From NCBI GenBank assembly GCA_902792905.1, contig CADBBH010000012.1, positions 1-57,587 of the forward strand: a stretch of DNA of 57,587 bases, given 5' to 3'. Both the position numbers and the translations under genes were made by a program. Shown here piece after piece: positions 17,333 to 26,356 of this stretch. Within the stretch, counting starts at the first letter, position 1, and each line of letters opens with the position of its first letter. The notes beneath the pieces were generated by a model, which worked only from the letters and a program-made list of their open reading frames with translations, ran no database searches and had not been told where the DNA came from. This DNA comes from Oscillospiraceae bacterium (lineage in GTDB: Bacteria; Bacillota; Clostridia; Oscillospirales; Acutalibacteraceae).

Positions 17333-18932
17333 AATAAACGAAATTAAAATACCGCTTGATTCCGACGAGAATTTGCTGAAAGCAAAAGCGGCTAAGGCGC
17401 TCAGAAGCGATGAAAGCATAATCAAGAGTGTAAGAATTCTTAAAAAGGCGATTGATTCACGTAAGAAATCCGATATTTGCTTTGTATATAATATCGCTGT
17501 AGACATTGCGGGTGACGAGAATAAAATCCTGCGCCGTGCTTCAAATTCAAAGGCCGGTTTATATGAAATCAAGCCCTATGAAAAGCCCGATAACAGGCGC
17601 AAAAGCGAATTGCGTCCCGTTATTGTCGGCTTTGGACCCGCGGGTTTTACCGCAGGACTTATTCTCGCGAGAGAGGGGCTCAGACCGCTGATAATCGAGC
17701 GAGGGGCCGATGTTGAAACAAGAACTGCTCAGGTTAAAGATTTCTGGAACCGCAGGCACCTGAATCCACAGAGCAATGTGCAGTTTGGAGAGGGCGGAGC
17801 CGGAACTTTTTCAGACGGCAAACTGACAACCGGAATCAAAGACCCTTTCATTACCAAAGTTATTGATGAACTTATCAATCATGGCGCCCCCGAAGAAATA
17901 GCTTATTCCGCAACTCCGCATATCGGAACCGACCGTCTCGGGGCGGTAGTGAAAGCAATCCGCGAGGAGATAATTTCACTCGGCGGTGAGGTAAGATTCA
18001 ATACGCGCCTTACCGATATTATCATTGCCAATAAATCGGTTCAGGGTATAACATTTGAAGATATAAACGGAAATAAGACCGATTTTGAGACCGACACGCT
18101 TTTGCTTTGTATCGGACATTCGGCGCGCGATACCGTTGAGATGCTCTATAAACGCGGTTTTGAGATTGTTCAGAAGCCGTTCAGTATGGGGGTTCGCATA
18201 GAGCATCCGAGAGAACTTATCGATAAAGCGCAATTCGGAGACTGCGCCGGAAATCCCAAGCTCGGCGCCGCCGTCTATAAAATGGCCTGCCATCCCGAAC
18301 ACGGCAGGGGGGCCTATACCTTTTGTATGTGTCCCGGAGGTACGGTCGTCTGTGCCTCTAGCGAAGAGAACAGGGTCGTTGTCAACGGCATGAGCGAATA
18401 TGCCAGAGACGGTGAAAATTCCAATTCCGCATTGCTCGTCGGCATTGAACCCGAAAATTTCGGAAGCGATCATCCTCTTGCAGGTATTGAAATTCAGAGA
18501 AATATCGAGAGCAAAGCTTTTGAAGCGGCGGGCGGAGATTATTCGGCACCCTGTCAGCTCGTCGGTGATTTCCTCGCAGGAAACAGAAGTACAAAGCTGT
18601 CTTTCGTTAAGCCATCTTGTCCGACAGGCGTTGTTCCCGGCGATATAAGAAAAATTCTGCCCGAAAGAATTACCGATACCATGGCGACTGCCATTGTGAA
18701 AATGGATAAGATGCTCAGCGGTTTTGCTCTTCCCGATGCAGTGCTTACCGCCCCTGAAACGCGCTCATCTTCCCCGGTCAGGATTCTCAGGAACGATATT
18801 TATCAGTCAAACATACGAGGAGTTTATCCCTGCGGCGAGGGAGCAGGCTATGCGGGCGGAATCGTCTCGGCAGCAGTTGACGGAATACGCTGCGCCCATG
18901 CCGTTTTGCTTGATGAAACCGATGATATGTAA
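17325..18932 (+). CDS. COG2509-type FAD-dependent dehydrogenase
   Basis: A 535-residue flavoprotein. An N-terminal alpha/beta segment (1-90) with DESIIKSVRILKKAID precedes the FAD-binding motif VGFGPAGFTAGLILAREG; the C-terminal motif CGEGAGYAGGIVSAAVDG binds FAD. NVQFGEGGAGTFSDGKL is a strong family signature. The substrate is unknown. ATG 17325 overlaps the end of the YhiN-like gene by 8 nt, so the two are translationally coupled. The pairing suggests a shared RNA-modification or redox process, but this is inference. Confidence 0.88.
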   Translation: MIRINEIKIPLDSDENLLKAKAAKALRSDESIIKSVRILKKAIDSRKKSDICFVYNIAVDIAGDENKILRRASNSKAGLYEIKPYEKPDNRRKSELRPVIVGFGPAGFTAGLILAREGLRPLIIERGADVETRTAQVKDFWNRRHLNPQSNVQFGEGGAGTFSDGKLTTGIKDPFITKVIDELINHGAPEEIAYSATPHIGTDRLGAVVKAIREEIISLGGEVRFNTRLTDIIIANKSVQGITFEDINGNKTDFETDTLLLCIGHSARDTVEMLYKRGFEIVQKPFSMGVRIEHPRELIDKAQFGDCAGNPKLGAAVYKMACHPEHGRGAYTFCMCPGGTVVCASSEENRVVVNGMSEYARDGENSNSALLVGIEPENFGSDHPLAGIEIQRNIESKAFEAAGGDYSAPCQLVGDFLAGNRSTKLSFVKPSCPTGVVPGDIRKILPERITDTMATAIVKMDKMLSGFALPDAVLTAPETRSSSPVRILRNDIYQSNIRGVYPCGEGAGYAGGIVSAAVDGIRCAHAVLLDETDDM

Positions 18933-18967
18933 AAACCTTGCGGAGCATTGAACTCTGCAAGGTTTAT
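18931..18967. terminator. Bidirectional terminator between convergent genes
   Basis: AAACCTTGC (18933-18941) pairs with GCAAGGTTT (18957-18965). It lies between the flavoprotein stop and the MATE stop. Confidence 0.75.
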
Positions 18968-18972
18968 TCCGG

Positions 18973-20346
18973 TCAGCTTTCCTTCTCTATACTTTTTACC
19001 CAATTCATACTCTTTGCTTTGAAAAACGCCACAACGCATTTTAATACCTGATCCGCTTTGAGGCAGGCAAATGTGACAGGCACGGGAAATCTGAAAACGA
19101 ATGCGCTCAGCGCCGATGCGGGCAGGACTATCAGCCACATGAAGATTATATCGTTCCTCAGAACGAATGAAGTATCTCCGCCGCCCGAAACAATTCCGCA
19201 GAGAGTCGGCGCTTCGTAAGAAGTTCCGATTATTGTTATTGCGAGTATCCATGTGAAAATATTCGTATAATGAACGGTTGTCGGAGTTGCGTCATAGAAG
19301 CCGATTATCAACGATTTGCAGGCGATAAGTATTATGCTTGAGGCGATACCGATTGCAACAAACAGCAGCTGCAGCCCGTTGCTTCGCTTTTTGACGGTTT
19401 CCATCGTATCACCCTCGCCGATTGTTTTCGCAATCAAAACGCAGGCGGCCCCGCTTGAAGCGTAGGTAAATATAGTCGCGACCTGAAACAGAGTCGTCAC
19501 TATGCTGTTTGCCGCTATTGCGCTCTCTTCAAGACGCCCGATAATTGCTCCCTGTATGTTCATTGCAAAGCCCCAGGAAACCGAACTTGCCAGCAAGGGA
19601 ACCCCTACTCTGATATACTGCATGAACATTTCTCTGTCTGCTCTGACAAGGTCAATGAATTTCATCTTCAGTTTTTTATCCGCCGCAAGAGTATAGATAA
19701 ACACAACCGAGAATTCGATAATTCTTGAAATCAATGTCGCGAGAGCGGCGCCTCTGATTCCCATTTCCGGCAGACCGAATTTGCCGTAGATTAAAATATA
19801 GTTCAGGAAAATATTTATACCGAATGACGACAGCGAAACATAGAAACCTATTTTTACCGTTTCCGCGCTCCTGAGAATTGCAAGCAGAATCTGAGTCATT
19901 CCATAGAGAATATAGGTGTATTTTATAATCGCGAGGTATTCGACCGCTTGCGCGGCGACCGCGGTTTTATCCGTATAAAGAGCTATGAGTTGATTAGGGA
20001 TAAAAATGCAGAGTATAAACAGGATAACGGAAAAAGCAAAGCCCGTGATATTCGCGACCGCGCCTGCTCTGTGGATTGACTTTATATCCCGTTCTCCCCA
20101 GTATCTTGAAGCGAGAACGGTCATGCCGCTGGCAACGCCTGTAACCGCCATGTGAAGAAAATACTGCAGGTTATTGCAGATTCCGACTCCGCTCAGCGCC
20201 GTTTCGTTGTAAGCGCCCATCATAACCGAATCCGCGAGGTTTACTCCGTAAACTATCAGATTTTGCAGAGCGACAGTTACAGTCATTATCAGAAAGGCCT
20301 TATAAAACTCCCTTTCCGTCATTCTTGTTACTTTATTAGTTTCCAT
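18973..20346 (-). CDS. MATE-family efflux transporter
   Basis: Sodium- or proton-driven multidrug and toxin exporter in the membrane. The 457 residues contain about 12 transmembrane segments in two similar halves. GVASGMTVLASRYWGERD and LNYILIYGKFGLPEMGIRGAALAT are typical of the NorM/DinF type. The start is ATG 20346 with GGGAAAG upstream. It is divergent from the deacetylase gene. The substrate cannot be predicted. Confidence 0.92.
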   Translation of the reverse strand: METNKVTRMTEREFYKAFLIMTVTVALQNLIVYGVNLADSVMMGAYNETALSGVGICNNLQYFLHMAVTGVASGMTVLASRYWGERDIKSIHRAGAVANITGFAFSVILFILCIFIPNQLIALYTDKTAVAAQAVEYLAIIKYTYILYGMTQILLAILRSAETVKIGFYVSLSSFGINIFLNYILIYGKFGLPEMGIRGAALATLISRIIEFSVVFIYTLAADKKLKMKFIDLVRADREMFMQYIRVGVPLLASSVSWGFAMNIQGAIIGRLEESAIAANSIVTTLFQVATIFTYASSGAACVLIAKTIGEGDTMETVKKRSNGLQLLFVAIGIASSIILIACKSLIIGFYDATPTTVHYTNIFTWILAITIIGTSYEAPTLCGIVSGGGDTSFVLRNDIIFMWLIVLPASALSAFVFRFPVPVTFACLKADQVLKCVVAFFKAKSMNWVKSIEKES

Positions 20347-20423
20347 TTTATTCTTTCCCGTAGTCAGTTTATGTATGAATTATATCATTACGTTATTTTC
20401 AAATCAATAGCGAGGTGCAAATT

Positions 20424-21116
20424 ATGTTTAACGGTAAAAAGAAAGCTGTCACTTTCAGCTACGATGACGGCGTGACTCAGGACAGCCGTCTTATTTCTGT
20501 TCTGAATAAATACGGACTGAAAGGCACTTTCAATCTCAATTCCGGATTGCTCGGGACGGATAATCATCTGATAATAAATGATAAGACGATTTCTCATGTC
20601 AAACCCCGCGCCTGTGAGGTGAGAACTATCTATGAAGGCCATGAAATTGCCGCGCATACTTTGACTCATCCGAACCTGACCGGATGCGATGAGGCCGAGA
20701 TTATCCGTCAGGTTGAGCAGGACAGATTGATGCTCTCCGAAATTGCCGGCTATGAAATTACAGGGATGGCTTATCCGGGCGGCGGAGTGAATTTCAATCA
20801 CGATGTCGCGGAAATAATCCGTAATAATACAAATATAAAATATGCCAGGACTACCGTATGTACAGGTGATTTTGATATTCAGAGCAATCTTCTAGAATTC
20901 AGACCGACGGTCCGTCATGCTGATTTTGACAGGCTCTTTTCACTCGCCCGGGAATTCATTTCCCTTGATCCCGATGAGCCAAAGCTCTTCTATATCTGGG
21001 GTCACAGCTATGAATTCGATGTTGATGACACCTGGGATAAATTCGAGGAGTTCTGTAAGCTCATCTCAGGCCGGGATGATATATTCTACGGTGCAAACAG
21101 AGAGGTTCTGCAATAA
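20424..21116 (+). CDS. Polysaccharide deacetylase (NodB-like), no signal peptide
   Basis: Carbohydrate esterase 4 fold that removes N- or O-acetyl groups. The 230 residues contain motif 1 TFSYDDG (Asp14, Asp15), the metal-binding HxxxH as His78 and His82 in AAHTLTHPNL, and GMAYPGGG as motif 3. The N-terminus begins directly with the catalytic strand and lacks a signal or membrane anchor, so the substrate is probably intracellular or a small sugar. ATG 20424 is preceded by CGAGGTG. It ends in a terminator shared with the convergent phosphatase gene. Confidence 0.88.
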   Translation: MFNGKKKAVTFSYDDGVTQDSRLISVLNKYGLKGTFNLNSGLLGTDNHLIINDKTISHVKPRACEVRTIYEGHEIAAHTLTHPNLTGCDEAEIIRQVEQDRLMLSEIAGYEITGMAYPGGGVNFNHDVAEIIRNNTNIKYARTTVCTGDFDIQSNLLEFRPTVRHADFDRLFSLAREFISLDPDEPKLFYIWGHSYEFDVDDTWDKFEEFCKLISGRDDIFYGANREVLQ

Positions 21117-21117
21117 G

Positions 21118-21145
21118 ATAATCCCTGCTCAGCGGCAGGGATTTA
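21118..21145. terminator. Bidirectional terminator overlapping a coding end
   Basis: AATCCCTGC (21120-21128) pairs with GCAGGGATT (21135-21143). The right arm lies inside the last codons of the minus-strand phosphatase, whose stop is at 21129-21131. Confidence 0.7.
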
Positions 21146-21944
21146 ACGGTTCAAGTATATAGTCTTTGAATTCAGCAATTTCTTCGTCCGAGATTTTCAA
21201 TGCGTCTCTTACAAAGTTTTCGAATGAGCCGTATTTGACAGTCAGCGCGTCAAAAGCGGAATTAAGATACTTTTCATCAGCGAGGAAGACCTCATAGGTT
21301 TTTCTCGCGATTTTTTTGCTCGCGAGAAAAATGCAGGCAATCAGAGAATACTTACGCGCATTTTTTCTTGAGATCTTGTTGGTTTCGGTATAGTCCTGCA
21401 TTATCTGCTCGTCACATATGCCGAGAATTTTCATCAGCACTGCCGAAGTTATGCCGGTCCTGTCTTTTCCTGCAGTGCAGTGAAATAAAACTGCGCCGTC
21501 GCGGTTGCTAATGATGATTTTAAGTGCCTGAGAAAGCTGAGAAACAGCGTATTCATCGGTTACGACTATCGGATAAACATCGGTGAGCTCCGGTATGTAA
21601 TTGTAGAGCTCGTCCTTGCTTTCGGCTTTTTTTACCGCTTCCAGAACATCGGAACCCATACCTCCCGTTACAGCGAGCGTCGTTTCGTTGAAATACGGAA
21701 TGTGATAGTATTCAGCTCCGTCAGGCAGAATATCCGCTCTGCCTTCTCTCTCGGCATCCGATCTTAAATCGATGACGGTATTCACCTTATACTTTTTCTC
21801 AAGAACGGCCTTATCGTGTGCGCTGAGTTTATTGAGCTTTGCCGAGCGCAATATCAGACCTTTTCTGATTGTTCTGCCGTCCTTTGTCCTCATGCCGCCG
21901 AGGTCGCGGAAATTCAGCTTTTTGTTCTTAATTGTTTCAGACAT
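21129..21944 (-). CDS. Tyrosine-protein phosphatase (Y_phosphatase3 family)
   Basis: A 271-residue dual-specificity-like phosphatase. The N-terminal NFRDLGGMRTKDGR is the family signature, and the active-site loop HCTAGKDRTG has the nucleophile Cys156 and Arg162. An Asp-rich region before it may provide the general acid. There is no signal peptide. ATG 21944 begins 2 nt after the upstream oxidoreductase stop (TGATTATG), with CAGGAATT as a moderate ribosome binding site; an in-frame TTG at 21950 overlaps that stop. Substrates may be phosphoproteins or phosphoinositides and are unknown. Confidence 0.9.
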   Translation of the reverse strand: MSETIKNKKLNFRDLGGMRTKDGRTIRKGLILRSAKLNKLSAHDKAVLEKKYKVNTVIDLRSDAEREGRADILPDGAEYYHIPYFNETTLAVTGGMGSDVLEAVKKAESKDELYNYIPELTDVYPIVVTDEYAVSQLSQALKIIISNRDGAVLFHCTAGKDRTGITSAVLMKILGICDEQIMQDYTETNKISRKNARKYSLIACIFLASKKIARKTYEVFLADEKYLNSAFDALTVKYGSFENFVRDALKISDEEIAEFKDYILEPLNPCR

Positions 21945-21946
21945 AA

Positions 21947-23272
21947 TCAATAATTCCTGAATGGCATTTCATAAATCTTTTTCCAGTTTCTGACCTTTTC
22001 GGGACTGTATTTTCTCGGAATTCCGGCGCAGGCGGCTGTCACGGCGCTGATTCTCGCACCGGCTGCGGGAAGCTTTTTGAGAATATCGGAATTCTTGCAG
22101 ACGCGTTTTGCTTTGTTGAGCAGGTCGGGGAATGAAAAACTCATGCTTGAAAGTCCCACAAAATCCGCTCCGAATGTGATGTCATCGGATGTAATCATAC
22201 CGCTTTCAAAGAAATAATCGACCTCGTCAGCCGTCAGTTTCGGCAAAAGAAGCTTGCCCGCTGCGAGAGACGCAAGTCCCGAGCCGAGCGACTTATAGAA
22301 TTTATACTGATAATTCCAGAGAGTTTCGGCGGAGAATGAATCGGTGGGGTCCGATATAATCGAATCGGCCAGGATTCTTGAAGCACGAAGACTGTTCGCT
22401 ATACCCGAGCCGATGAGCGGGACCGTCATGAAAGCGCTGTCTCCGATTGCGGCATAACCGTCGGCAACTATGAGTGACAGCGGCTGTCTCACGGGTATCT
22501 TTACAAACTGACCTCCTCTGAGGAGTTCTTTTCCCAGTCGGGGATTCGTCTGCCTGAGAACCTCTGTGAATCTTTCAACCTCAGCCATGTCGAAATCTTC
22601 AAACCTGCCTATAAGCACATCTGTATGTTCATCTTCGCTCGCGACCCAACTCACACCGAGGATGTTATCCTTGAAGAGCATTACCTTGAACTTTGCCTCG
22701 ACCTCTTCATCGCTCGCGACATTGTAAAACGCGCGGTAGATAGTGATATATTCAATTCTTGCCGGCTCTTTTTCTATTCCGAGATGAGCGGGAAGATTCA
22801 TTCTCACCGGTGAAAGCATACCGCAGGCGTCAATTATCAAATCGCCGTAATAATCACCCTTATCGGTTTTTATTCCCACTACTCTGTTGCCGAGCAGAAC
22901 CGGCCCGAGGACCTCGGTCTCATATTCGATTTTCACTCCGCACTCGAGCGCGTGATTAATCAGATGTTCATAGATGTCGCGGCGCTCCATTTTTATTTCG
23001 AGCTCGTTTTCGGGAACATGCTGTGTCAGGCCGACACTCTCCGACGGGCTGAAAAAAGTCATATTCTCTTTGTATTCGTATTTTGATTCGTCGGGCATGG
23101 GTATCCCAGCCAGAGCGAGCGCACCGGGTGCGAAAATATCAGTCCAGTCATAGCCGAGAGTTCCCTCTTTTTTCTTTTCATAAACCGTTACGTCATAACC
23201 GGCTCTTGATAGCTGCGCTGCCGCTGCAATGCCACCATGACCGAGACCTGCAACTATAATTTTTTTACCCAT
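21947..23272 (-). CDS. FAD-dependent oxidoreductase (geranylgeranyl reductase-like)
   Basis: A 441-residue flavoprotein. The N-terminal GLGHGGIAAAAQLSRAGYDV binds the ADP part of FAD, and the GDSAF motif in YAAIGDSAFMTVPLIGSG contacts the ribityl chain, as in geranylgeranyl reductase and p-hydroxybenzoate hydroxylase-type enzymes. The C-terminal 100 residues are helical and unassigned. The substrate is not known; a lipid or isoprenoid is possible. It is co-directional with and 2 nt from the phosphatase, and 15 bp after the lipase-like gene, suggesting a three-gene operon. Confidence 0.85.
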   Translation of the reverse strand: MGKKIIVAGLGHGGIAAAAQLSRAGYDVTVYEKKKEGTLGYDWTDIFAPGALALAGIPMPDESKYEYKENMTFFSPSESVGLTQHVPENELEIKMERRDIYEHLINHALECGVKIEYETEVLGPVLLGNRVVGIKTDKGDYYGDLIIDACGMLSPVRMNLPAHLGIEKEPARIEYITIYRAFYNVASDEEVEAKFKVMLFKDNILGVSWVASEDEHTDVLIGRFEDFDMAEVERFTEVLRQTNPRLGKELLRGGQFVKIPVRQPLSLIVADGYAAIGDSAFMTVPLIGSGIANSLRASRILADSIISDPTDSFSAETLWNYQYKFYKSLGSGLASLAAGKLLLPKLTADEVDYFFESGMITSDDITFGADFVGLSSMSFSFPDLLNKAKRVCKNSDILKKLPAAGARISAVTAACAGIPRKYSPEKVRNWKKIYEMPFRNY

Positions 23273-23287
23273 TTTTATCCCTCCGTA

Positions 23288-24805
23288 TTACTTTTTCCAG
23301 AAAAATACAAGATCAAGAATCTTTCTGTTGATTTCAAGTATTTTCAAAAAGAATCCTTTGATGTAATCCCAAGCCGTCTTTTTGACTTCGGGGGTTCCTT
23401 CATCGATTGATATGGTTTCATCCGCCTCGTTGTAATCGAGATAGCGCGGATAGTTTTCAAATGTGTTTACGTTTCCCTGCCCGTCATAATGGAGGAATTC
23501 TTTTACCATTTCTTCCATATCATCATTAATAATCGCGTGCTGCATATCCTTTATGAACCAGGTCTGCTCGGGGAAAAGGCAGGTTTCCGAGCAGATGTTG
23601 CAATCGGGATTTACGCTCGATTTATCCTTGCGTGAGGCGATGTATTCATCCGCGAACTTCGTGCCGTAATCAGCGCAGGTTGCTCCGAAAGACGAACTTG
23701 CCGTGTCAACAACCGCATCGCTCATTTTTCTCCACGAAGGAGTCAGGGGGACGGAAGGATAGTTGTATCTGGAAATGATATAGAGGTTGACAGTCTCATT
23801 CTGTGTCGTGAGTGTTTCGGTTTTGAACGGCCTTATCTGAGTGTTATAAGCATCTATTTTAGCAATAAGTTTTGAGTAGTCTTCGCCGTCATTCTTATAA
23901 ACTTTGTTGAAAACGAAATCCATCGCCTGATCGATATATTCATCGGGAATCATTGCCCAGATACTGAGCCAGCGGCCGAACATAGGGAGAAGAATGCCCT
24001 TGATTGCTCTCTCGCCGAGATGCTCGACTATGCCGTTTCCGAGCTTTGCAATGTCTCCGGTAACGCCTGTGCTGTCAAGAATATCAATCAGACCGTTGAT
24101 GAGATCCTTATATTCATTTTCGCCGATCATTCTCTTGATGAAGGCCGAGATTGCTTCGCCTTCAAAGACAATGTTTCCGCTCATCATTTCGCCGGTGTAT
24201 TTTTCGCCGTAAATCGCGGTGGTGTTGTAGCATACGCTTCTGAGCTTGTCGGAACCGTAAAGCTTTGTATAAGTATTAACTACAATACCGCCGAAGCTGT
24301 GGCATTCAAGCACAACCTTGTCACAACCGGATGCTTCTGTAACATAATTGATGAAATCATTGAGCTGTCCGGCAACCTCGATAGGATCAATTCTCCAGTC
24401 ATAGTTGAAATCAAGCTCCGAACGGGCGTTGATGCTGCCTGCGGGAGGATAGACCAAATATGCTCCGCTGTTATTCGGGACCTCGCCGTCTTTGTCGAGA
24501 TTTGCCGAACTGAGAAGCTCGCCGACAGGCCCGAGTATCGCGTCGCCGAGTTCGTCATAATTTTTTGTAACCAGGAATTTCAGCAGGTCTCCGATATGCG
24601 CCTTTACAAGATCGAGAATCTTATCGGTTGAGGGCGGCCATACGGGCTCGCTGTCATTGTCATTCTTATCGGTGTAAAGATCCTTCCCCATAAAACCGTG
24701 AACATATATGTAGGGGCAGGAAGGTGTATATGCCTGCGCGAGTGTAGCACCGAATGCCGTAAGAAGAATTACCGCGCAAAGCAGAATCGAAAGAATTTTT
24801 TTCAT
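23288..24805 (-). CDS. Secreted lipase-like alpha/beta hydrolase
   Basis: A 505-residue exported hydrolase. The signal peptide ends near residue 25 (TLAQA). YIYVHGFMG provides the oxyanion-hole HG motif, and the nucleophile is Ser170 in ECHSFGG, where the usual first Gly of GxSxG is Cys. A conserved-looking Asp and a late His (DMQHAIINDDMEEMV) could complete the triad. Overall it resembles LCAT/esterase-type lipases. The C-terminal 40 residues end in a hydrophobic stretch (FFLKILEINRKILDLVFFWKK) that may attach it to the membrane. ATG 24805 is preferred over the in-frame TTG three bases upstream. Confidence 0.8.
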   Translation of the reverse strand: MKKILSILLCAVILLTAFGATLAQAYTPSCPYIYVHGFMGKDLYTDKNDNDSEPVWPPSTDKILDLVKAHIGDLLKFLVTKNYDELGDAILGPVGELLSSANLDKDGEVPNNSGAYLVYPPAGSINARSELDFNYDWRIDPIEVAGQLNDFINYVTEASGCDKVVLECHSFGGIVVNTYTKLYGSDKLRSVCYNTTAIYGEKYTGEMMSGNIVFEGEAISAFIKRMIGENEYKDLINGLIDILDSTGVTGDIAKLGNGIVEHLGERAIKGILLPMFGRWLSIWAMIPDEYIDQAMDFVFNKVYKNDGEDYSKLIAKIDAYNTQIRPFKTETLTTQNETVNLYIISRYNYPSVPLTPSWRKMSDAVVDTASSSFGATCADYGTKFADEYIASRKDKSSVNPDCNICSETCLFPEQTWFIKDMQHAIINDDMEEMVKEFLHYDGQGNVNTFENYPRYLDYNEADETISIDEGTPEVKKTAWDYIKGFFLKILEINRKILDLVFFWKK

Positions 24806-24859
24806 CAAATCATCTCATTTCATAAAGATAATTAATTATATCATTATAGTGTTTGTAAA

Positions 24860-26245
24860 TCAACAAATGATTTCGTAAATTGCTGCCAGAGCTCTTAAAA
24901 ATTTATCTTCATCGAGGCCGGAGTAGTTTATCAGCAGTTCGTACGGGCGGTCGATGGGAGCGGAGCAGTAATCGCTCATAAATGCTGCTTTTATGCCAAC
25001 CGATGCAAGTCTTGCTTTTATGTTCTCATCCGGCAAATCCGTTCTGAGTTTCAGTGCGAAATGCAGTCCCGCCTGGGATTCGCACAACTCAGCGCAGGGT
25101 TTGATTTTGCTTTTTTCGTAAACGGCGAGAAGTTTTTCGCGCAGTATTCTGTAATACTTCTTTGTTCTGCTCAGGTGCCTCTCAAAATATCCCCGCGATA
25201 TGAAATCGGCAAGTGCATACTGATCGAAAGAGGATACTGTGCATGAATTGAATGAGAGAGTGCTCCTGTATCTGTCTGCGAGTTCTTCGGGAAGCACCAT
25301 ATATCCGATTCTCAGAGCAGGGGAGATTGTCTTTGAAAAAGTATTTATATAAATGACTTTGCCTGCGCTGTCAAGCGTCTGCATCGGGGGAATCGGTTTC
25401 CCCTCAAAGCGAAGTTCGCTGTCGAAATCGTCCTCTATAACATATCTGCGGCCTTTTTTGTTAGCCCAGGAAAGAATATCGTGCCTCTCCTTCGCTCCCA
25501 TCACGGTTCCGGTCGGAAAATTGTGAGAGGGGGATATATGAAAAATGTTGATTCCGATGTTTTCAAGTGCTTCGGCATCGAGCGTTTCGCCGGTAATATC
25601 AATTTGTCTGATAAGAGCGCCGTTCATTGAGTAAACCTTTGAAATCTTATGATAAGAAGGATTTTCGATTCCGTAAATGTTTTCAGCGCCCAGCAAACGT
25701 ATAATCTGAGTGTAAAGATATTCGCTGCCCGCACCTATAAAAATCTGCTCCGGAGAGATATTCATACCGCGCTCACTCATCAGATAAGCCGACAGAGCGC
25801 TTCTCAGAATCCATGCACCCTCAAAAGGTATCGGGTCAAGCAGCTCACGGCTGTAATTCAGAGTTATTTCGCGCATAAGTCTAGACCAGACGGAAAAAGG
25901 GAACTGCGTGCCCGGAACTGCGTTTGAACTCAGGTCAATATCGATTTTTTTTCTTTCTTCTTTCTTTGCCGGCGGCGCGGATGCTGTCTTTTCCGGAAGG
26001 GCAAGATTTTTTTCACAGTAATACCCTTTTTTTTCAAGCGAATAAACATATCCTTCGCTTATCAGCGCAGAATACGCTGCCTCAACCGTCACCTTGCTTA
26101 TACCAAGGTGAGCGGCAAATTCCCGCTTTGACGGCAGCTTATCTCCGCCTTTTATCTTCCCCGAAATAATATCGCTTTTAATGAAATCGTAGAGCTGCTC
26201 ATAAAGAGGCGCTTTCGAATTGCGTTCAAAATTGTAAGTAAGCAT
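24860..26245 (-). CDS. MocR/PdxR-type regulator (GntR helix-turn-helix plus aminotransferase)
   Basis: A 461-residue fusion of an N-terminal GntR winged helix (1-75, with KLPSKREFAAHLGISKVTVEAAYSAL) to a fold-type I aminotransferase domain that binds pyridoxal phosphate. The PLP-lysine motif is TFSKTISPALRIGY, with ISPSHNFPTG and IEDDFDSE before it. Such proteins act as regulators, often of vitamin B6 metabolism (PdxR). ATG 26245 follows TGGAGTG; the longer open frame to 26263 has no ribosome binding site. It is divergent from an ECF S component, with palindromes between them, so it probably controls that gene. Confidence 0.9.
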   Translation of the reverse strand: MLTYNFERNSKAPLYEQLYDFIKSDIISGKIKGGDKLPSKREFAAHLGISKVTVEAAYSALISEGYVYSLEKKGYYCEKNLALPEKTASAPPAKKEERKKIDIDLSSNAVPGTQFPFSVWSRLMREITLNYSRELLDPIPFEGAWILRSALSAYLMSERGMNISPEQIFIGAGSEYLYTQIIRLLGAENIYGIENPSYHKISKVYSMNGALIRQIDITGETLDAEALENIGINIFHISPSHNFPTGTVMGAKERHDILSWANKKGRRYVIEDDFDSELRFEGKPIPPMQTLDSAGKVIYINTFSKTISPALRIGYMVLPEELADRYRSTLSFNSCTVSSFDQYALADFISRGYFERHLSRTKKYYRILREKLLAVYEKSKIKPCAELCESQAGLHFALKLRTDLPDENIKARLASVGIKAAFMSDYCSAPIDRPYELLINYSGLDEDKFLRALAAIYEIIC

Positions 26246-26257
26246 ATTCACTCCATC

Positions 26258-26301
26258 TGGCATTGCTTTTTATTACAGAAATGGTCATTGAATCAATGCC
26301 A
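26258..26301. promoter_or_regulatory. Inverted repeats between the MocR regulator and the ECF gene
   Basis: TGGCATTG (26258-26265) is repeated inverted as CAATGCCA (26294-26301), and CATTGAATCAATG (26286-26298) is itself a perfect palindrome. The latter covers the predicted -35 box TTGAAT (26288-26293) of the ECF gene; TATACT (26310-26315) is the -10. It is a candidate operator for the MocR protein. Confidence 0.55.
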
Positions 26302-26319
26302 ATTTGTATTATACTGTCT

Positions 26320-26337
26320 CTTGCAAATAATTGCAAG
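26320..26337. promoter_or_regulatory. Second palindrome in the ECF 5' leader
   Basis: CTTGCAA (26320-26326), ATAA, TTGCAAG (26331-26337) is a perfect inverted repeat just downstream of the predicted -10. It could be another operator half or an mRNA hairpin. Confidence 0.45.
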
Positions 26338-26356
26338 GGAAACAGGGAAAATAAGT

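Noticed and set aside
24020-24631. 203-codon open frame antisense to the lipase-like gene
   Set aside because: The opposite strand carries a signal peptide, ribosome binding site and catalytic motifs; this one has none.
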